NCBI GenBank assembly: GCA_965247705.1 | Contig: CBDFHV010000083.1 | Coordinates: 1 to 64,000, forward strand | DNA from: CBDFHV01 sp965247705 | GTDB taxonomy: Bacteria; Pseudomonadota; Alphaproteobacteria; Rhodospirillales; CAMCUA01 | Direction of reading: 5' to 3' | Length of the DNA stretch: 64,000 nucleotides | Shown: positions 1-8,152 of the stretch, piece after piece | Layout: every line of letters begins with the position of its first letter | Numbering within the stretch: the stretch's first letter is position 1 | Position numbers and translations under genes: made by a program | Notes under the pieces: model-generated | Told to the model about the DNA's origin: nothing | The model's database searches: none | Seen by the model: only the letters and a program-made list of their open reading frames with translations

Positions 1-20
1 CGACTGCCTGATCCAGCCCC

Positions 21-632
21 CTACCCCTTGCCGCCGGAGAACGTGTCCAGTTCCTTCTGCATGGCTTCGAGGCGGGCGCGGAGGTCGGCGATGCGGTCTT
101 CGGCGCCGGCCGCCGCGTCGGCGGTGCCGGATGACGGCCGCGGCGCATTTCCAGCGCCATCTTGCCAATCCTGGAAGGGGGAAAACACCTTCATCGCCTG
201 TTCGAACATGGCCACGTTCTGCTTGCCCATCTCCTCGATCTGGGGGAAGGGGAACAGGCCGCCCAGGGCCTCCTCCATGTAGGAGCGCATGCGCTCCTGG
301 TTGCGAGTGAAGGTATCCATGCTGTGGTCCAGGTAGCCGGGCACCAGGGCCTGCAGGCTGTCACCGTACAACCGGATAAGCTGGCGCAAAAAGCCGATGG
401 GCAGCAGGTTCTGGCCCTTTGACTCCTCCTCGACGATGATCTGGGTAAGGACGGAACGGGTGATGTCCTCGCCGGTCTTGGCGTCGCGGACGACGAAGTC
501 CTGGCCGTCCTTGACCATCTGCGCCAGATGGTCGAGGGTGACATAACTGCTGGAAGCCGTGTTGTAGAGGCGGCGGTTAGCGTATTTCTTGATCGCGATG
601 GGCGTCGCGGACGCCGCGGAGGCATCGGCCAT
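21..632 (-). CDS. phaR: Polyhydroxyalkanoate synthesis repressor PhaR
   Basis: PhaR is a DNA-binding regulator that also binds PHA granules and represses phasin and PHA genes until polymer is present. The 203-aa product has the family's N-terminal DNA-binding/accumulation domain, with the signature KKYANRRLYNT near residue 12, followed by the region containing LIRLYGDSLQALVPGYL and a variable C-terminal tail ending in a short helix rich in Glu and Arg. The open frame extends upstream to 770, but that part has no family similarity, so the ATG at 632 (MADAS) is chosen. It is divergent from the PhaE-like/phaC genes, and a TGC-N3-GCA palindrome sits in the shared promoter region, which fits autoregulation. 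Confidence 0.93.
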   Translation of the reverse strand: MADASAASATPIAIKKYANRRLYNTASSSYVTLDHLAQMVKDGQDFVVRDAKTGEDITRSVLTQIIVEEESKGQNLLPIGFLRQLIRLYGDSLQALVPGYLDHSMDTFTRNQERMRSYMEEALGGLFPFPQIEEMGKQNVAMFEQAMKVFSPFQDWQDGAGNAPRPSSGTADAAAGAEDRIADLRARLEAMQKELDTFSGGKG

Positions 633-682
633 GACCCGATCTCCGGCCTTGATTGCAAGCGCGAACGTAGCAGCCCGCGATG

Positions 683-693
683 TTGCATTGCAA
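683..693. promoter_or_regulatory. Putative PhaR operator in the phaR / phaE-like divergent promoter
   Basis: TTGCATTGCAA is a perfect 11-bp palindrome with a TGC-N3-GCA core. It lies 51 bp upstream of the phaR start and 70 bp upstream of the divergent gene. PhaR proteins of Paracoccus and Rhodobacter are known to bind CTGC-N3/4-GCAG-type sites. Assignment to PhaR is inference from position and core sequence. Confidence 0.5.
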
Positions 694-762
694 TGACATG
701 TTCCTCGACGGATCGCCGCCCGCCCCATCAACACCATCTCGTGGGCGGGGAATCTGACGACC

Positions 763-1191
763 ATGGCCAAGCGGACAAAAGACGGCGATTCGACAGCGGA
801 CCCGTCAGTGGGCTCTTCTGGCGACCTGGAAGACCTGGCCCGACGCTACCTGGATTCGTGGGAAGAACGGCTGGCCGCCATGGCCGCCGAGGCGGACCCG
901 GAGGAGGCCATGCGGCGCTCGACCGAGCTCCTGGGGGCCGTCTCCGCGAGCTGGGCGGGGCTGGCTGATGCCTGGACCGGCGCCTTCGGCGCCCCGCCCG
1001 GGCCCCCGGCCGCTGCCCCTGCATCTGGCGATTCTGGGCGCGACCTGGCTGACCTCGCGGACCGCATTGCCGCCCTGGAACGCCGGTTGGACGCCCTCGA
1101 ACGCCGGCGAGGCGCCGTGGATTCCAAGCGTGACAACCCCAAGGGACGGGAACGGAAGCGATCCCCTCGCAAGGGACCTGCGAAAGGCTGA
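763..1191 (+). CDS. Short PhaE-like subunit of the PHA synthase, or phasin-like protein
   Basis: A 142-aa protein with no enzyme motif. It has an acidic helical N-terminal half (DLARRYLDSWEERLAAM), a Trp/Gly region (SASWAGLADAWTGAFG), a Pro/Ala linker, and a C-terminal amphipathic stretch (LADRIAALERRLDALERRR) that should form a short coiled coil, then a basic tail. It starts 130 bp from phaR on the opposite strand and overlaps the downstream phaC by about 60 bp if phaC starts at the GTG at 1130. Class III synthases use a PhaC-PhaE pair, with PhaE usually larger (about 350 aa), so this would be a reduced PhaE. A phasin-like granule protein is the alternative. The function rests on position and composition. 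Confidence 0.5.
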   Translation: MAKRTKDGDSTADPSVGSSGDLEDLARRYLDSWEERLAAMAAEADPEEAMRRSTELLGAVSASWAGLADAWTGAFGAPPGPPAAAPASGDSGRDLADLADRIAALERRLDALERRRGAVDSKRDNPKGRERKRSPRKGPAKG

Positions 1192-2236
1192 TCCGGACGC
1201 CCTGGCCCGGGCCGTCGACGCGGCGGCGCGGGCGCGGGTGGCCCGTTTCCTGGCCGGGGTCGAGGCCTACCGGCGCCATCCGGCCCGGCGGCAGCTCCAG
1301 GACCCGCCGGTCCTGTGGTCGGAGGGAACGACCCGCCTGCTGGATTTCGGCCCGGAAGATCGGCGGGCACCGACGGTCCTGGCCGTGCCGTCCCTGATCA
1401 ACCGGGCCTACATCCTGGACCTGGAAAAGCGCCACAGCCTGATGCGCCACTTCGCGGCCCGCGGCATCCGCGCCCTGCTGGTGGACTGGGGCGCGCCGGG
1501 GCCCGAGGAACGCACCTTCTCCCTTACCGATTACGTGGCCGGACGCTTGGAACGGGCACTGGAAGCGACCCGCCGCGCCACCGCCCGCCCGCCCGCCGTG
1601 CTCGGCTATTGCATGGGAGGCCTGCTGGCCGTGGCCCTGGCCGCCCGCCGCCCCAAGGACGTGGCAGGCCTGGCGTTGCTGGCGACGCCATGGGATTTCC
1701 ACGCCCCTTCGCCCCGGCGGGCCCGCCAGTTGGCCGCCGCGGCGCCGCCATTGACGGCCGTCGCCGGCGCCCTGGGCGGCCTGCCCGTGGATGCCATCCA
1801 GGCGCTCTTCGCGGTCCTCGACCCGTATCTGACGACGCGCAAGTTCCGCCGCTTCGCCGGACTGGATCCGGCGGCGGAGGCCGCGCGGCGGTTCGTGATC
1901 CTGGAGGACTGGCTCAACGACGGCGTGCCCCTGGCCGCCCCGGTGGCGGAAGAAACTCTCGGCGGCTGGTACGGCGACAACACCCCCGCCCGGGGCGCCT
2001 GGCGGGTGGACGGCCAGATTGTGCGCCCGGAAAACTTCGCCGGACCGGCCTTGGTGCTGGTGCCGCGGCGGGACCATATCGTGCCGCCGGAGTCCGCCCT
2101 TGCCCTGGGCGCGCGGCTTCCCGGGGCGAGCGTACGCACAGTCGCCGCCGGCCATATCGGCATGGTGGCGGGCAGCCGCGCCGCAAGACTTGTGTATGGA
2201 CCCCTGGTCCGCTGGCTGAAACGGGAAGCGGCCTGA
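1130..2236 (+). CDS. phaC: Poly(3-hydroxyalkanoate) synthase, short class III-like PhaC
   Basis: Polymerises (R)-3-hydroxyacyl-CoA into PHA at the granule surface. From a GTG at 1130 the product is 368 aa, close to class III PhaC (about 355 aa) and well short of class I enzymes (about 590 aa). The alpha/beta-hydrolase core shows the lipase-like box GYCMGG with the nucleophilic Cys at about residue 161, the acid in VPRRDHIVPP and the catalytic His in AAGHIGMV. The open frame extends upstream to 968, but that part is antisense-like and lies inside the preceding gene. The 62-bp overlap with the PhaE-like gene suggests translational coupling. The start codon is uncertain. Confidence 0.82.
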   Translation: MTTPRDGNGSDPLARDLRKADPDALARAVDAAARARVARFLAGVEAYRRHPARRQLQDPPVLWSEGTTRLLDFGPEDRRAPTVLAVPSLINRAYILDLEKRHSLMRHFAARGIRALLVDWGAPGPEERTFSLTDYVAGRLERALEATRRATARPPAVLGYCMGGLLAVALAARRPKDVAGLALLATPWDFHAPSPRRARQLAAAAPPLTAVAGALGGLPVDAIQALFAVLDPYLTTRKFRRFAGLDPAAEAARRFVILEDWLNDGVPLAAPVAEETLGGWYGDNTPARGAWRVDGQIVRPENFAGPALVLVPRRDHIVPPESALALGARLPGASVRTVAAGHIGMVAGSRAARLVYGPLVRWLKREAA

Positions 2237-2256
2237 GCGCCGGCGGAGCTAAATTT

Positions 2257-2267
2257 GTGCACCGCAG
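2257..2267. promoter_or_regulatory. Putative PhaR operator upstream of phaA
   Basis: GTGCACCGCAG matches CTGC-N3-GCAG at all but the first base and shares the TGC-N3-GCA core with the site at 683-693. It lies about 120 bp before the phaA start. A weak sigma70-like pair follows (TTGCGC at 2279-2284 and TAGAGT at 2303-2308, 18-bp spacer). That would place the operator just upstream of the promoter. Both assignments are inference. Confidence 0.38.
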
Positions 2268-2385
2268 CATAAATGATCTTGCGCCTGGAACCTGGCGACG
2301 TTTAGAGTACGGACCCGAGCTTCACATCCGATTTTCAGACGACCGCCGCCCGTGATCCCCGCGACGCGGCGACAGGAGGTATCCC

Positions 2386-3558
2386 ATGTCGAACATCGTC
2401 ATCGCCAGTGCCGCCCGCACCGCCATCGGCGCCTTCAACGGCGGCCTTGCGAGCCTGCCCGCCCACGGCCTGGGTGAAGTGGTGATCCGCGAGGCCCTGT
2501 CCCGCGCGGTGGTGGAACCGGGCGAGGTGGACGAGGTCATCATGGGCCAGATTCTGGCCGCCGGCGCCGGTCAGAATCCAGCCCGCCAGGCGGCCGTAAA
2601 CGCCGGCATCCCGGTGGAGAAGACGGCCTATGGCATCAACCAGCTTTGCGGTTCGGGGCTGCGTGCCGTGGCCCTGGGCTCCCAGGCCATTCGGCTGGGC
2701 GATTCCGCCATCGTCGTCGCCGGCGGCCAAGAGAGCATGAGCCAGGCTCCCCACTGCATCCACATGCGCGACGGCACCAAGATGGGCGACACCCAAATGG
2801 TGGATACCATGGTCAAGGACGGCCTGTGGGAAGCCTTCAACGACTACCACATGGGCACCACGGCCGAGAACGTGGCCCAGAAGTGGCAACTGACCCGCGA
2901 CGAACAGGACGCCTTTGCCGCCGCCTCCCAGCAGAAGGCCGAAGCGGCCCAGAAGGCCGGGCGGTTCCAAGATGAAATCGTCCCGGTGACCATCAAGACT
3001 CGGCGTGGCGAAACGGTGGTCGACACGGACGAGCACCCGCGCCACGGCACGACGGCCGAGTCCCTGGCCAAGCTGCGCCCGGCCTTCGCCAAGGACGGCA
3101 CGGTGACCGCCGGCAATGCCTCGGGCATCAATGACGGCGCCGCCGCCATCGTGCTGATGAGCGAGGAGGAAGCTTCCCGCCGCGGCATCGCGCCCGTCGC
3201 GCGCATCGTCTCCTGGGCCACCGCCGGGGTCGACCCGGCGATCATGGGGACCGGTCCCATCCCGGCCAGCCGCCGCGCCCTGGAAAAAGCCGGCTGGAAC
3301 CCGGACGACCTGGACCTGGTGGAAGCCAACGAAGCCTTCGCCGCCCAGGCCTGCGCCGTCAACAAGGACATGGGGTGGGATCTGGCCAAGGTGAACGTCA
3401 ACGGCGGCGCCATCGCGCTCGGCCACCCGGTTGGCGCTTCGGGCGCCCGGGTGTTGACGACGCTTCTGTTCGAGATGCAAAAGCGCGACGCCAAGAAAGG
3501 CCTGGCCACGCTCTGCATCGGCGGCGGCATGGGCATCGCCATGTGCGTGGCCCGCTGA
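2386..3558 (+). CDS. phaA: Acetyl-CoA acetyltransferase (beta-ketothiolase)
   Basis: Condenses two acetyl-CoA to acetoacetyl-CoA, the first step of PHB synthesis. The 390-aa length is typical for biosynthetic thiolases. The acylated active-site Cys is in NQLCGSGLRAV (about residue 89). The C-terminal catalytic His lies in NVNGGAIALGHPVGASG and the second Cys in TLCIGGGMG. A perfect AGGAGGT Shine-Dalgarno sits 5 bp before the ATG. phaB follows after 32 bp with its own GGAGGA site, so the two form a phaAB operon separated from phaC by about 150 bp that carries a putative PhaR site. Confidence 0.96.
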   Translation: MSNIVIASAARTAIGAFNGGLASLPAHGLGEVVIREALSRAVVEPGEVDEVIMGQILAAGAGQNPARQAAVNAGIPVEKTAYGINQLCGSGLRAVALGSQAIRLGDSAIVVAGGQESMSQAPHCIHMRDGTKMGDTQMVDTMVKDGLWEAFNDYHMGTTAENVAQKWQLTRDEQDAFAAASQQKAEAAQKAGRFQDEIVPVTIKTRRGETVVDTDEHPRHGTTAESLAKLRPAFAKDGTVTAGNASGINDGAAAIVLMSEEEASRRGIAPVARIVSWATAGVDPAIMGTGPIPASRRALEKAGWNPDDLDLVEANEAFAAQACAVNKDMGWDLAKVNVNGGAIALGHPVGASGARVLTTLLFEMQKRDAKKGLATLCIGGGMGIAMCVAR

Positions 3559-3590
3559 AGGTCGCGGGCGCGGCGCACGGGGAGGACATC

Positions 3591-4316
3591 ATGGCACGGA
3601 CAGCGCTGGTTACCGGCGGCACCCGGGGCATCGGGGCCGCCGTCAGCGTCGCCCTGAGGAACGCGGGCTATGCGGTGGCCGCCAACTACGGCGGCAACGA
3701 CCTGGCGGCCGAAGCCTTCGGCAACGAGACGGGAATCGCCGTCTACAGATTTGACGTCTGCGACTTCCAGGCTTGCAAGGACGCCATCGCAATGGTGGAG
3801 GGCGACCTGGGTCCCATCGACGTGCTGGTCAACAACGCTGGCATCACCCGGGACGCGACCCTGCACCGCATGAACCCGGAACAGTGGTCGGACGTGATCC
3901 GCACCGATCTGGATAGCGTCTTCAACACCAGCCGCAACGTGATCGACGGCATGCGCGGCCGGGGCTTCGGGCGCATCATCAACATCAGCTCCGTCAACGG
4001 CCAGAAGGGGGCGTTCGGCCAGTGCAACTATGCCGCCGCCAAGGCCGGCATGGTTGGCTTCACCAAGTCCCTGGCCCTCGAATGCGCGACCAAGGGGATC
4101 ACGGTGAACGCCGTCGCCCCCGGCTACATCGCCACCGAGATGGTGAAGGCGGTACCCGAAGAGGTGCTGAAGGCGAAGATCATCACCCAAATCCCCGTGG
4201 GACGCCTGGGCGAGCCGGAGGAAGTGGCGCGCTCGGTCGTGTTCCTGGCCTCCGACGAGGCCGGGTACATCACCGGCTCCACCTTATCCATGAACGGCGG
4301 CCAGTACATGGCGTGA
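3591..4316 (+). CDS. phaB: Acetoacetyl-CoA reductase (SDR family)
   Basis: NADPH-dependent reduction of acetoacetyl-CoA to (R)-3-hydroxybutyryl-CoA, the monomer used by PhaC. The 241-aa protein is a classical short-chain dehydrogenase: nucleotide-binding TGGTRGIG at the N-terminus, NNAG at about residue 83, catalytic Ser in INISSVNG and the YxxxK pair in YAAAKAG, and the PhaB-type C-terminus ending GGQYMA. The ATG at 3591 follows a GGAGGA site. The frame is open upstream to 3375, but that part overlaps phaA and has no SDR similarity. Confidence 0.95.
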   Translation: MARTALVTGGTRGIGAAVSVALRNAGYAVAANYGGNDLAAEAFGNETGIAVYRFDVCDFQACKDAIAMVEGDLGPIDVLVNNAGITRDATLHRMNPEQWSDVIRTDLDSVFNTSRNVIDGMRGRGFGRIINISSVNGQKGAFGQCNYAAAKAGMVGFTKSLALECATKGITVNAVAPGYIATEMVKAVPEEVLKAKIITQIPVGRLGEPEEVARSVVFLASDEAGYITGSTLSMNGGQYMA

Positions 4317-4969
4317 CGCCATTGGCCGCGGACCTGGTCTTCGACGGGCCGGCCTCGGCGCCGGCCACCATTGCCCTGGCCCACGGCGCCGGCGCGCCCC
4401 TGGACAGCCCCTTCATGGCCGCCATGGCCCGTGGCCTGGCGGCGCGCGGGTTGCGCTGCGCCCGCTTCGAGTTTCCCTACATGGCATCGCGCCGGACCGA
4501 CGGCCGGCGCCGTCCCCCCGACCGGCTGCCGAAGCTGCTGGACTGCTGGCGCGCCGTCGTCGCGGCGCTGGGCACGGATCGGCTGATCATTGGCGGCAAG
4601 TCCATGGGCGGGCGGGTCGCCAGCCTGCTGGCCGTCGAGCGGGAGGACGCGGGAGAACCGCTCCATGGCGTGGTCTGTTTGGGTTACCCGTTTCACGCCC
4701 CGGGCCGGGCGCCGGGCCCCAACCGCCTGGAGCATCTGGCCGACATCAAGACCCCGACCCTGATCCTGCAAGGCGCCCGCGACGCCTTGGGCAACACCGA
4801 AGAGGTATCGACCTACAGCCTATCGCCGGCCGTTCGGGTGCAGTGGTTGGAAGACGGCGATCACGACCTCAAGCCGCGCCGCGCCTCGGGCCGGGACTGG
4901 GAGCAGAATCGCGCCGAAGCCCTCGACGCGGTGGCCGCCTTCGCGGCAACCCTCTTCGAGGGTCGCTAG
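4313..4969 (+). CDS. Small alpha/beta hydrolase (KANL3/Tex30-like)
   Basis: A 218-aa hydrolase starting at a GTG that overlaps the phaB stop by 4 bp (GTGA), so it is likely co-translated with phaAB. Visible motifs: an oxyanion region in ALAHGAGAPLDSPFM, the nucleophile elbow GGKSMGGR, the acidic residue region LQGARDALG and the catalytic His in EDGDHDLKPR. The family (dienelactone-hydrolase-like, KANL3/Tex30) has no settled substrate in bacteria. The operon position suggests a role near PHA or acyl-CoA metabolism, but that is inference. Confidence 0.78.
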   Translation: MTPLAADLVFDGPASAPATIALAHGAGAPLDSPFMAAMARGLAARGLRCARFEFPYMASRRTDGRRRPPDRLPKLLDCWRAVVAALGTDRLIIGGKSMGGRVASLLAVEREDAGEPLHGVVCLGYPFHAPGRAPGPNRLEHLADIKTPTLILQGARDALGNTEEVSTYSLSPAVRVQWLEDGDHDLKPRRASGRDWEQNRAEALDAVAAFAATLFEGR

Positions 4970-5012
4970 AACTACCGGGTTTACTCTGAGCTCCTTGGCC
5001 CCGGGAGGTGGT

Positions 5013-5615
5013 TCACCACATCCTGTGTTTTGCGTAGTCCGCGTAACCTGTGTCGTATGCTTCATCGTCGAACTCGGCCTTCATCTCGCGGATGAACTGT
5101 CCGGCCTTGGGCACGCGATCGCTCTCGTCGCCGGATTTCCACAACGCCGAACGCATGAATGCCTTGGCGCATTGGAAATACATTTCGCCAATCGTTGTCA
5201 CGATTACCGTCTTCGGATGCTTCCCGTTCTTCTCAAACTGCGCTGTGATCGACGTGTCGGCGGTCAGGATCGCGTCCCCATTCACGCGCACAACGTTATT
5301 GCACCCTGGCACCATGAACATGAGGCTGACACGACTGTCACGCACAATATTTCGCAAAGAATCGATCCTGTTATTGCCCCGCCAATCCGGTAGCAGGAGT
5401 GTTTTGGTATCCGTTACTCGGACGACCGGGCCGGCATCACCTCTCGGACTTGCATCGGTACCCTCGGGGCCAACCGTGGAGAGGATCAGAAAGCGCGACG
5501 CTTCAATCCATTGTTTGTAAAGCGGCGTCATATGGTGCGCGACCTTGGTTAGCGCCGCCGGCGACGCATCCTCGTAAAGCGCCTCGAGCATGTGAATATC
5601 GTTGATAGCCTTCAT
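5013..5615 (-). CDS. Pyridoxamine 5'-phosphate oxidase-like FMN-binding protein
   Basis: A 200-aa split-barrel flavoprotein of the PNPOx/PPOX superfamily. Recognisable parts are FLILSTVGPEGTDASPRGD near residue 44, LLLPDWRGNNRIDSLRNI and VPGCNNVVRVNGDA, which resemble the MSMEG_1061/DR_2398-type PPOX subgroup. Members bind FMN, heme or F420; this subgroup is usually described as FMN-dependent, of unknown substrate. An F420 operon lies about 6 kb away, so F420 use is conceivable but unsupported by any motif I can name. It is a single gene, convergent with the hydrolase at 4313-4969. Confidence 0.75.
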   Translation of the reverse strand: MKAINDIHMLEALYEDASPAALTKVAHHMTPLYKQWIEASRFLILSTVGPEGTDASPRGDAGPVVRVTDTKTLLLPDWRGNNRIDSLRNIVRDSRVSLMFMVPGCNNVVRVNGDAILTADTSITAQFEKNGKHPKTVIVTTIGEMYFQCAKAFMRSALWKSGDESDRVPKAGQFIREMKAEFDDEAYDTGYADYAKHRMW

Positions 5616-5773
5616 CTATCCGTCCCATTCTCGACCATGCGGCGTCAGGCGGGCATTGTTGCGGTCTTCCATCCGGTCCTCCTCGGAATCGCCAAAGTCT
5701 CGGCAACTTCAGCTTCCTCGGTCAGGACCGAGTGGACAACCGATTGAATGGAACCGCCAAACCTGCGAGCGCT

Positions 5774-6421
5774 TTAGGCCAACCCGTTGCCCGAGCCGCC
5801 GATCATGGCCAGGAATTCCCGGCGGGTGGCCGAATCGGTGCGGAAAGCGCCCAGCATGCGGCTGGTGACCATGGTGACGCCCGGTTTGTGAATGCCGCGG
5901 GTGGTCATGCACTGGTGGGCCGCCTGGATGACGACGGCGACGCCCTCCGGCTCCAGTACATCGTTGATGGTGTTGGCGATCTGGGCGGTGAGCTTTTCCT
6001 GGATCTGAAGCCGCTTGGCGTAGATATCTACCAGCCGGGCAAGTTTGCTGATCCCGATGACCCGGCGCCGGGGCAGGTAGGCCACATGGGCCTTACCGAT
6101 GATGGGCACCATGTGGTGCTCGCAATGGCTCTCCACCCGCACGTCCCGCAGCACCACCATCTCATCGTAACCGTCGGTTTCGGTAAAGGTTCGCTCCAAC
6201 AGGCCCACCGCATCGGCTTCGTAACCGGCATAGAATTCCTCGTAGGCGCGGACCACCCGCTTGGGGGTGTCCACCAAGCCCTCCCGGTCGGGGTCGTCGC
6301 CGGTCCAGCGGAGGAGAACCCGGACCGCGGCCTCCGCTTCCTCGCGCGACGGCCGATCAATCGACTCGCGGTCCGAGGACGGCGCCGTTTCGACAGGCTT
6401 TACCGGGCTTGCAATATCCAT
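5774..6421 (-). CDS. folE: GTP cyclohydrolase I
   Basis: Converts GTP to 7,8-dihydroneopterin triphosphate, the entry to folate and other pterins. From the ATG at 6421 (MDIASPV) the product is 215 aa. Zinc and catalytic motifs are present: VESHCEHHMVPIIGKAHVAYLP (Cys and His ligands), GISKLARLVDIYAKRLQIQE, and AAHQCMTTRGI, which has the second zinc Cys. The longer frame to 6523 adds an unconserved N-terminus. Its product is the substrate of genuine PTPS/QueD enzymes; a degenerate PTPS homologue lies at 19201-19614. Confidence 0.95.
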   Translation of the reverse strand: MDIASPVKPVETAPSSDRESIDRPSREEAEAAVRVLLRWTGDDPDREGLVDTPKRVVRAYEEFYAGYEADAVGLLERTFTETDGYDEMVVLRDVRVESHCEHHMVPIIGKAHVAYLPRRRVIGISKLARLVDIYAKRLQIQEKLTAQIANTINDVLEPEGVAVVIQAAHQCMTTRGIHKPGVTMVTSRMLGAFRTDSATRREFLAMIGGSGNGLA

Positions 6422-6553
6422 TGTCGGTCTTTCGCTGGTTGCCTTGGACGCCGAGGGCGGCCCCACCTTTGAGCGACTGAAGGCACTCGCGCAAACATGT
6501 GGGGTAGGGATTTTGGGTGTCAACCCAATGAAGGGAAGCCCCGTGGCGCGTGG

Positions 6554-6976
6554 TTAGTGGATGGGCGCGCTGTGGTGGGGACTGTCGAGGGAAAACGCGG
6601 GCACCTCGGCGTCGAACCGATCTCCCGCGTCCGTCTCCATCTGAAAACTGCCCGCCATGAATCCGGACGGCGTGCTCAGGGGTGTGCCGCTGCTGTATTC
6701 GAAGGAGTCGCCCGGCCCGAGCAAAGGCTGTTCGCCCACCACGCCGTCGCCACGCACTTCGTGGGCGCGACCGTTGGCGTCGGTGATGCGCCATTGGCGG
6801 GTCATCAACTGCACGGCTACGGCTCCCTCGTTCTCGATCCTGATGTGATAGGCCCACACGTAATGGCCCTTATTCGGCGCCGAGTGGTCCGGCAGGAACT
6901 GCGGTCGCACGCGCACGCGGATATTACGGGTGACGGCGACATAGTCTCCGGGTTCCATACCGGGGGACTTGCTCAT
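6554..6976 (-). CDS. apaG: ApaG/Co2+-Mg2+ efflux-associated protein
   Basis: A 140-aa single-domain ApaG protein (beta-sandwich fold). Conserved parts are VTRNIRVRVRPQFLPD, YVWAYHIRIENEG, LMTRQWRITDANG, the GDGVVGEQPLLGPGDSFEYSSG core and a FMAGSFQM end. The family is linked to cobalt and magnesium tolerance, but its biochemical role is unsettled. The ATG at 6976 (MSKSPG) gives the usual length. The frame remains open to 7240 and would add a hydrophobic, proline-rich segment; I treat that as outside the gene. Confidence 0.9.
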   Translation of the reverse strand: MSKSPGMEPGDYVAVTRNIRVRVRPQFLPDHSAPNKGHYVWAYHIRIENEGAVAVQLMTRQWRITDANGRAHEVRGDGVVGEQPLLGPGDSFEYSSGTPLSTPSGFMAGSFQMETDAGDRFDAEVPAFSLDSPHHSAPIH

Positions 6977-7374
6977 GAAGAAACCCCTGTCTGTGGCGGG
7001 GGCGGAAGCGTCGCCCCCAGCAATGGCGACCGCCAACAAAATAGGGGCTCGCCGAGGATTGTCCAGACGGCGCGCGGCGGGACCTTGCCGGAAGATCCCC
7101 GGCGCGGCGGGCCGGACCGCCACCGTCGCCGGCTGCGGCGGCTGACGCACGGGAACCTGAGTAAGAAACATCATCGCCAGGGTCTCGACCGCCAGAAAAC
7201 CACCGAGGATAGCGTTGCGCATCGCGGGCCTCGCGTCCACATCGCGCCGTCCGACATCGGACCGCGCCGGGGATCAACCGAGGGCAGCGTGGCCCCGTTC
7301 GATGGCGAGAAACCGGACAAATCAAGGCGGTCGTGGGGCGAATTGGGGGTAATTTCGTGGCCGCGACCCAACGT
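6977..7374. other. Intergenic stretch with an open frame in phase with apaG
   Basis: A 398-bp gap between apaG and the lipoprotein gene, both on the minus strand. The apaG frame stays open to 7240 and there encodes a hydrophobic segment (AILGGFLAVETLAMMFL) followed by a proline/alanine-rich linker. It could be an N-terminal membrane extension of ApaG or chance at high GC. No RNA gene, terminator or promoter is clear. Confidence 0.3.
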
Positions 7375-8151
7375 TCAGGAGCGTTCCGGTTCGCGGCAAA
7401 CCCGCAGGCGGGCCGATTCGATCAGCGCCCGGTCCCAGGCGTCGGCGACGGCGGCGTTATCGGTGTCGACCGACGGCAAAATATATCGCTTGTCCGCCGC
7501 GCGGCCGTCGCAAAGGGGCATCTTGCCGGCCAACGCGGCGTCCACCGACCAGCCGCGCCCGGCCACCGCGTCCCGCAGCGTGGCCGAGCGCGGCGCGAAA
7601 TCCGCCCGGCAGGCGACGGCCTGGCTGTCGCCAAGGAGCCAGCAATCGTAGGCCGCCTGGGCCTCGGCCGCCGCCGTCGGCGCCAGATGACGGCCGCCGC
7701 GGGCGAGGGCGTCGATCAGGCCTTCCCGGGCTTCGACGAGGAGGCGGCGTTGAATTCCCGACGACCCGAAACCCGGGGAAAATGCCGAGACCGGATGTGG
7801 TATGCGCTCTTGCCCCGGTCGCCCGCCAATGGGGTAGTCGAGGCCGCTACCATTGCCCACCACCGTCAGCCAGTCGATAAATGCCTCCGCCGGCGCCTCG
7901 GGCGGGTCTACATGCCCCGCGTCGGCGCGAAGGGCTTTTTGCGCCAGGCGCACGGATGGCCTGGAGGACGTGATGGCTCCCGCCGCTCGCGGCGCCAAGG
8001 CTCGGTTCCGATAGGCCGCCGTCAGGGCGCCCGGAAAATCCGATCCTTCGGTCGCCAGGTTGCGCACGGCGTCGAAATCCGCTGTCTCGCAGCCTGCAAT
8101 GAACAAGGCGACAGCGGCCAGGGCGAATACTCGGGCGATCCCCTTTTTCAT
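7375..8151 (-). CDS. Predicted lipoprotein of unknown function
   Basis: A 258-aa protein with a lipoprotein signal: MKKGIARVF, a hydrophobic core, then the lipobox IAGC with Cys about 21. The mature part is helical and alanine-rich, with a segment AAYDCWLLGDSQAVACRADF that resembles a region found before the OmpA domain in some alphaproteobacterial outer-membrane proteins. No OmpA domain follows here. It begins 1 bp after the metallophosphoesterase stop, so it is probably the last gene of the radical SAM operon. No function is assigned. Confidence 0.7.
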   Translation of the reverse strand: MKKGIARVFALAAVALFIAGCETADFDAVRNLATEGSDFPGALTAAYRNRALAPRAAGAITSSRPSVRLAQKALRADAGHVDPPEAPAEAFIDWLTVVGNGSGLDYPIGGRPGQERIPHPVSAFSPGFGSSGIQRRLLVEAREGLIDALARGGRHLAPTAAAEAQAAYDCWLLGDSQAVACRADFAPRSATLRDAVAGRGWSVDAALAGKMPLCDGRAADKRYILPSVDTDNAAVADAWDRALIESARLRVCREPERS

Positions 8152-8152
8152 T

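Noticed and set aside
1..20. Terminator after phaR
   Set aside because: Only 20 bases are available and no hairpin is visible.
2844..4190. 448-aa minus-strand frame over phaA and phaB
   Set aside because: Antisense to two well-supported enzymes and lacks any motif.
5616..5773. Possible riboswitch or RNA upstream of the PPOX gene
   Set aside because: No conserved structure could be drawn and the region reads as ordinary intergenic DNA.
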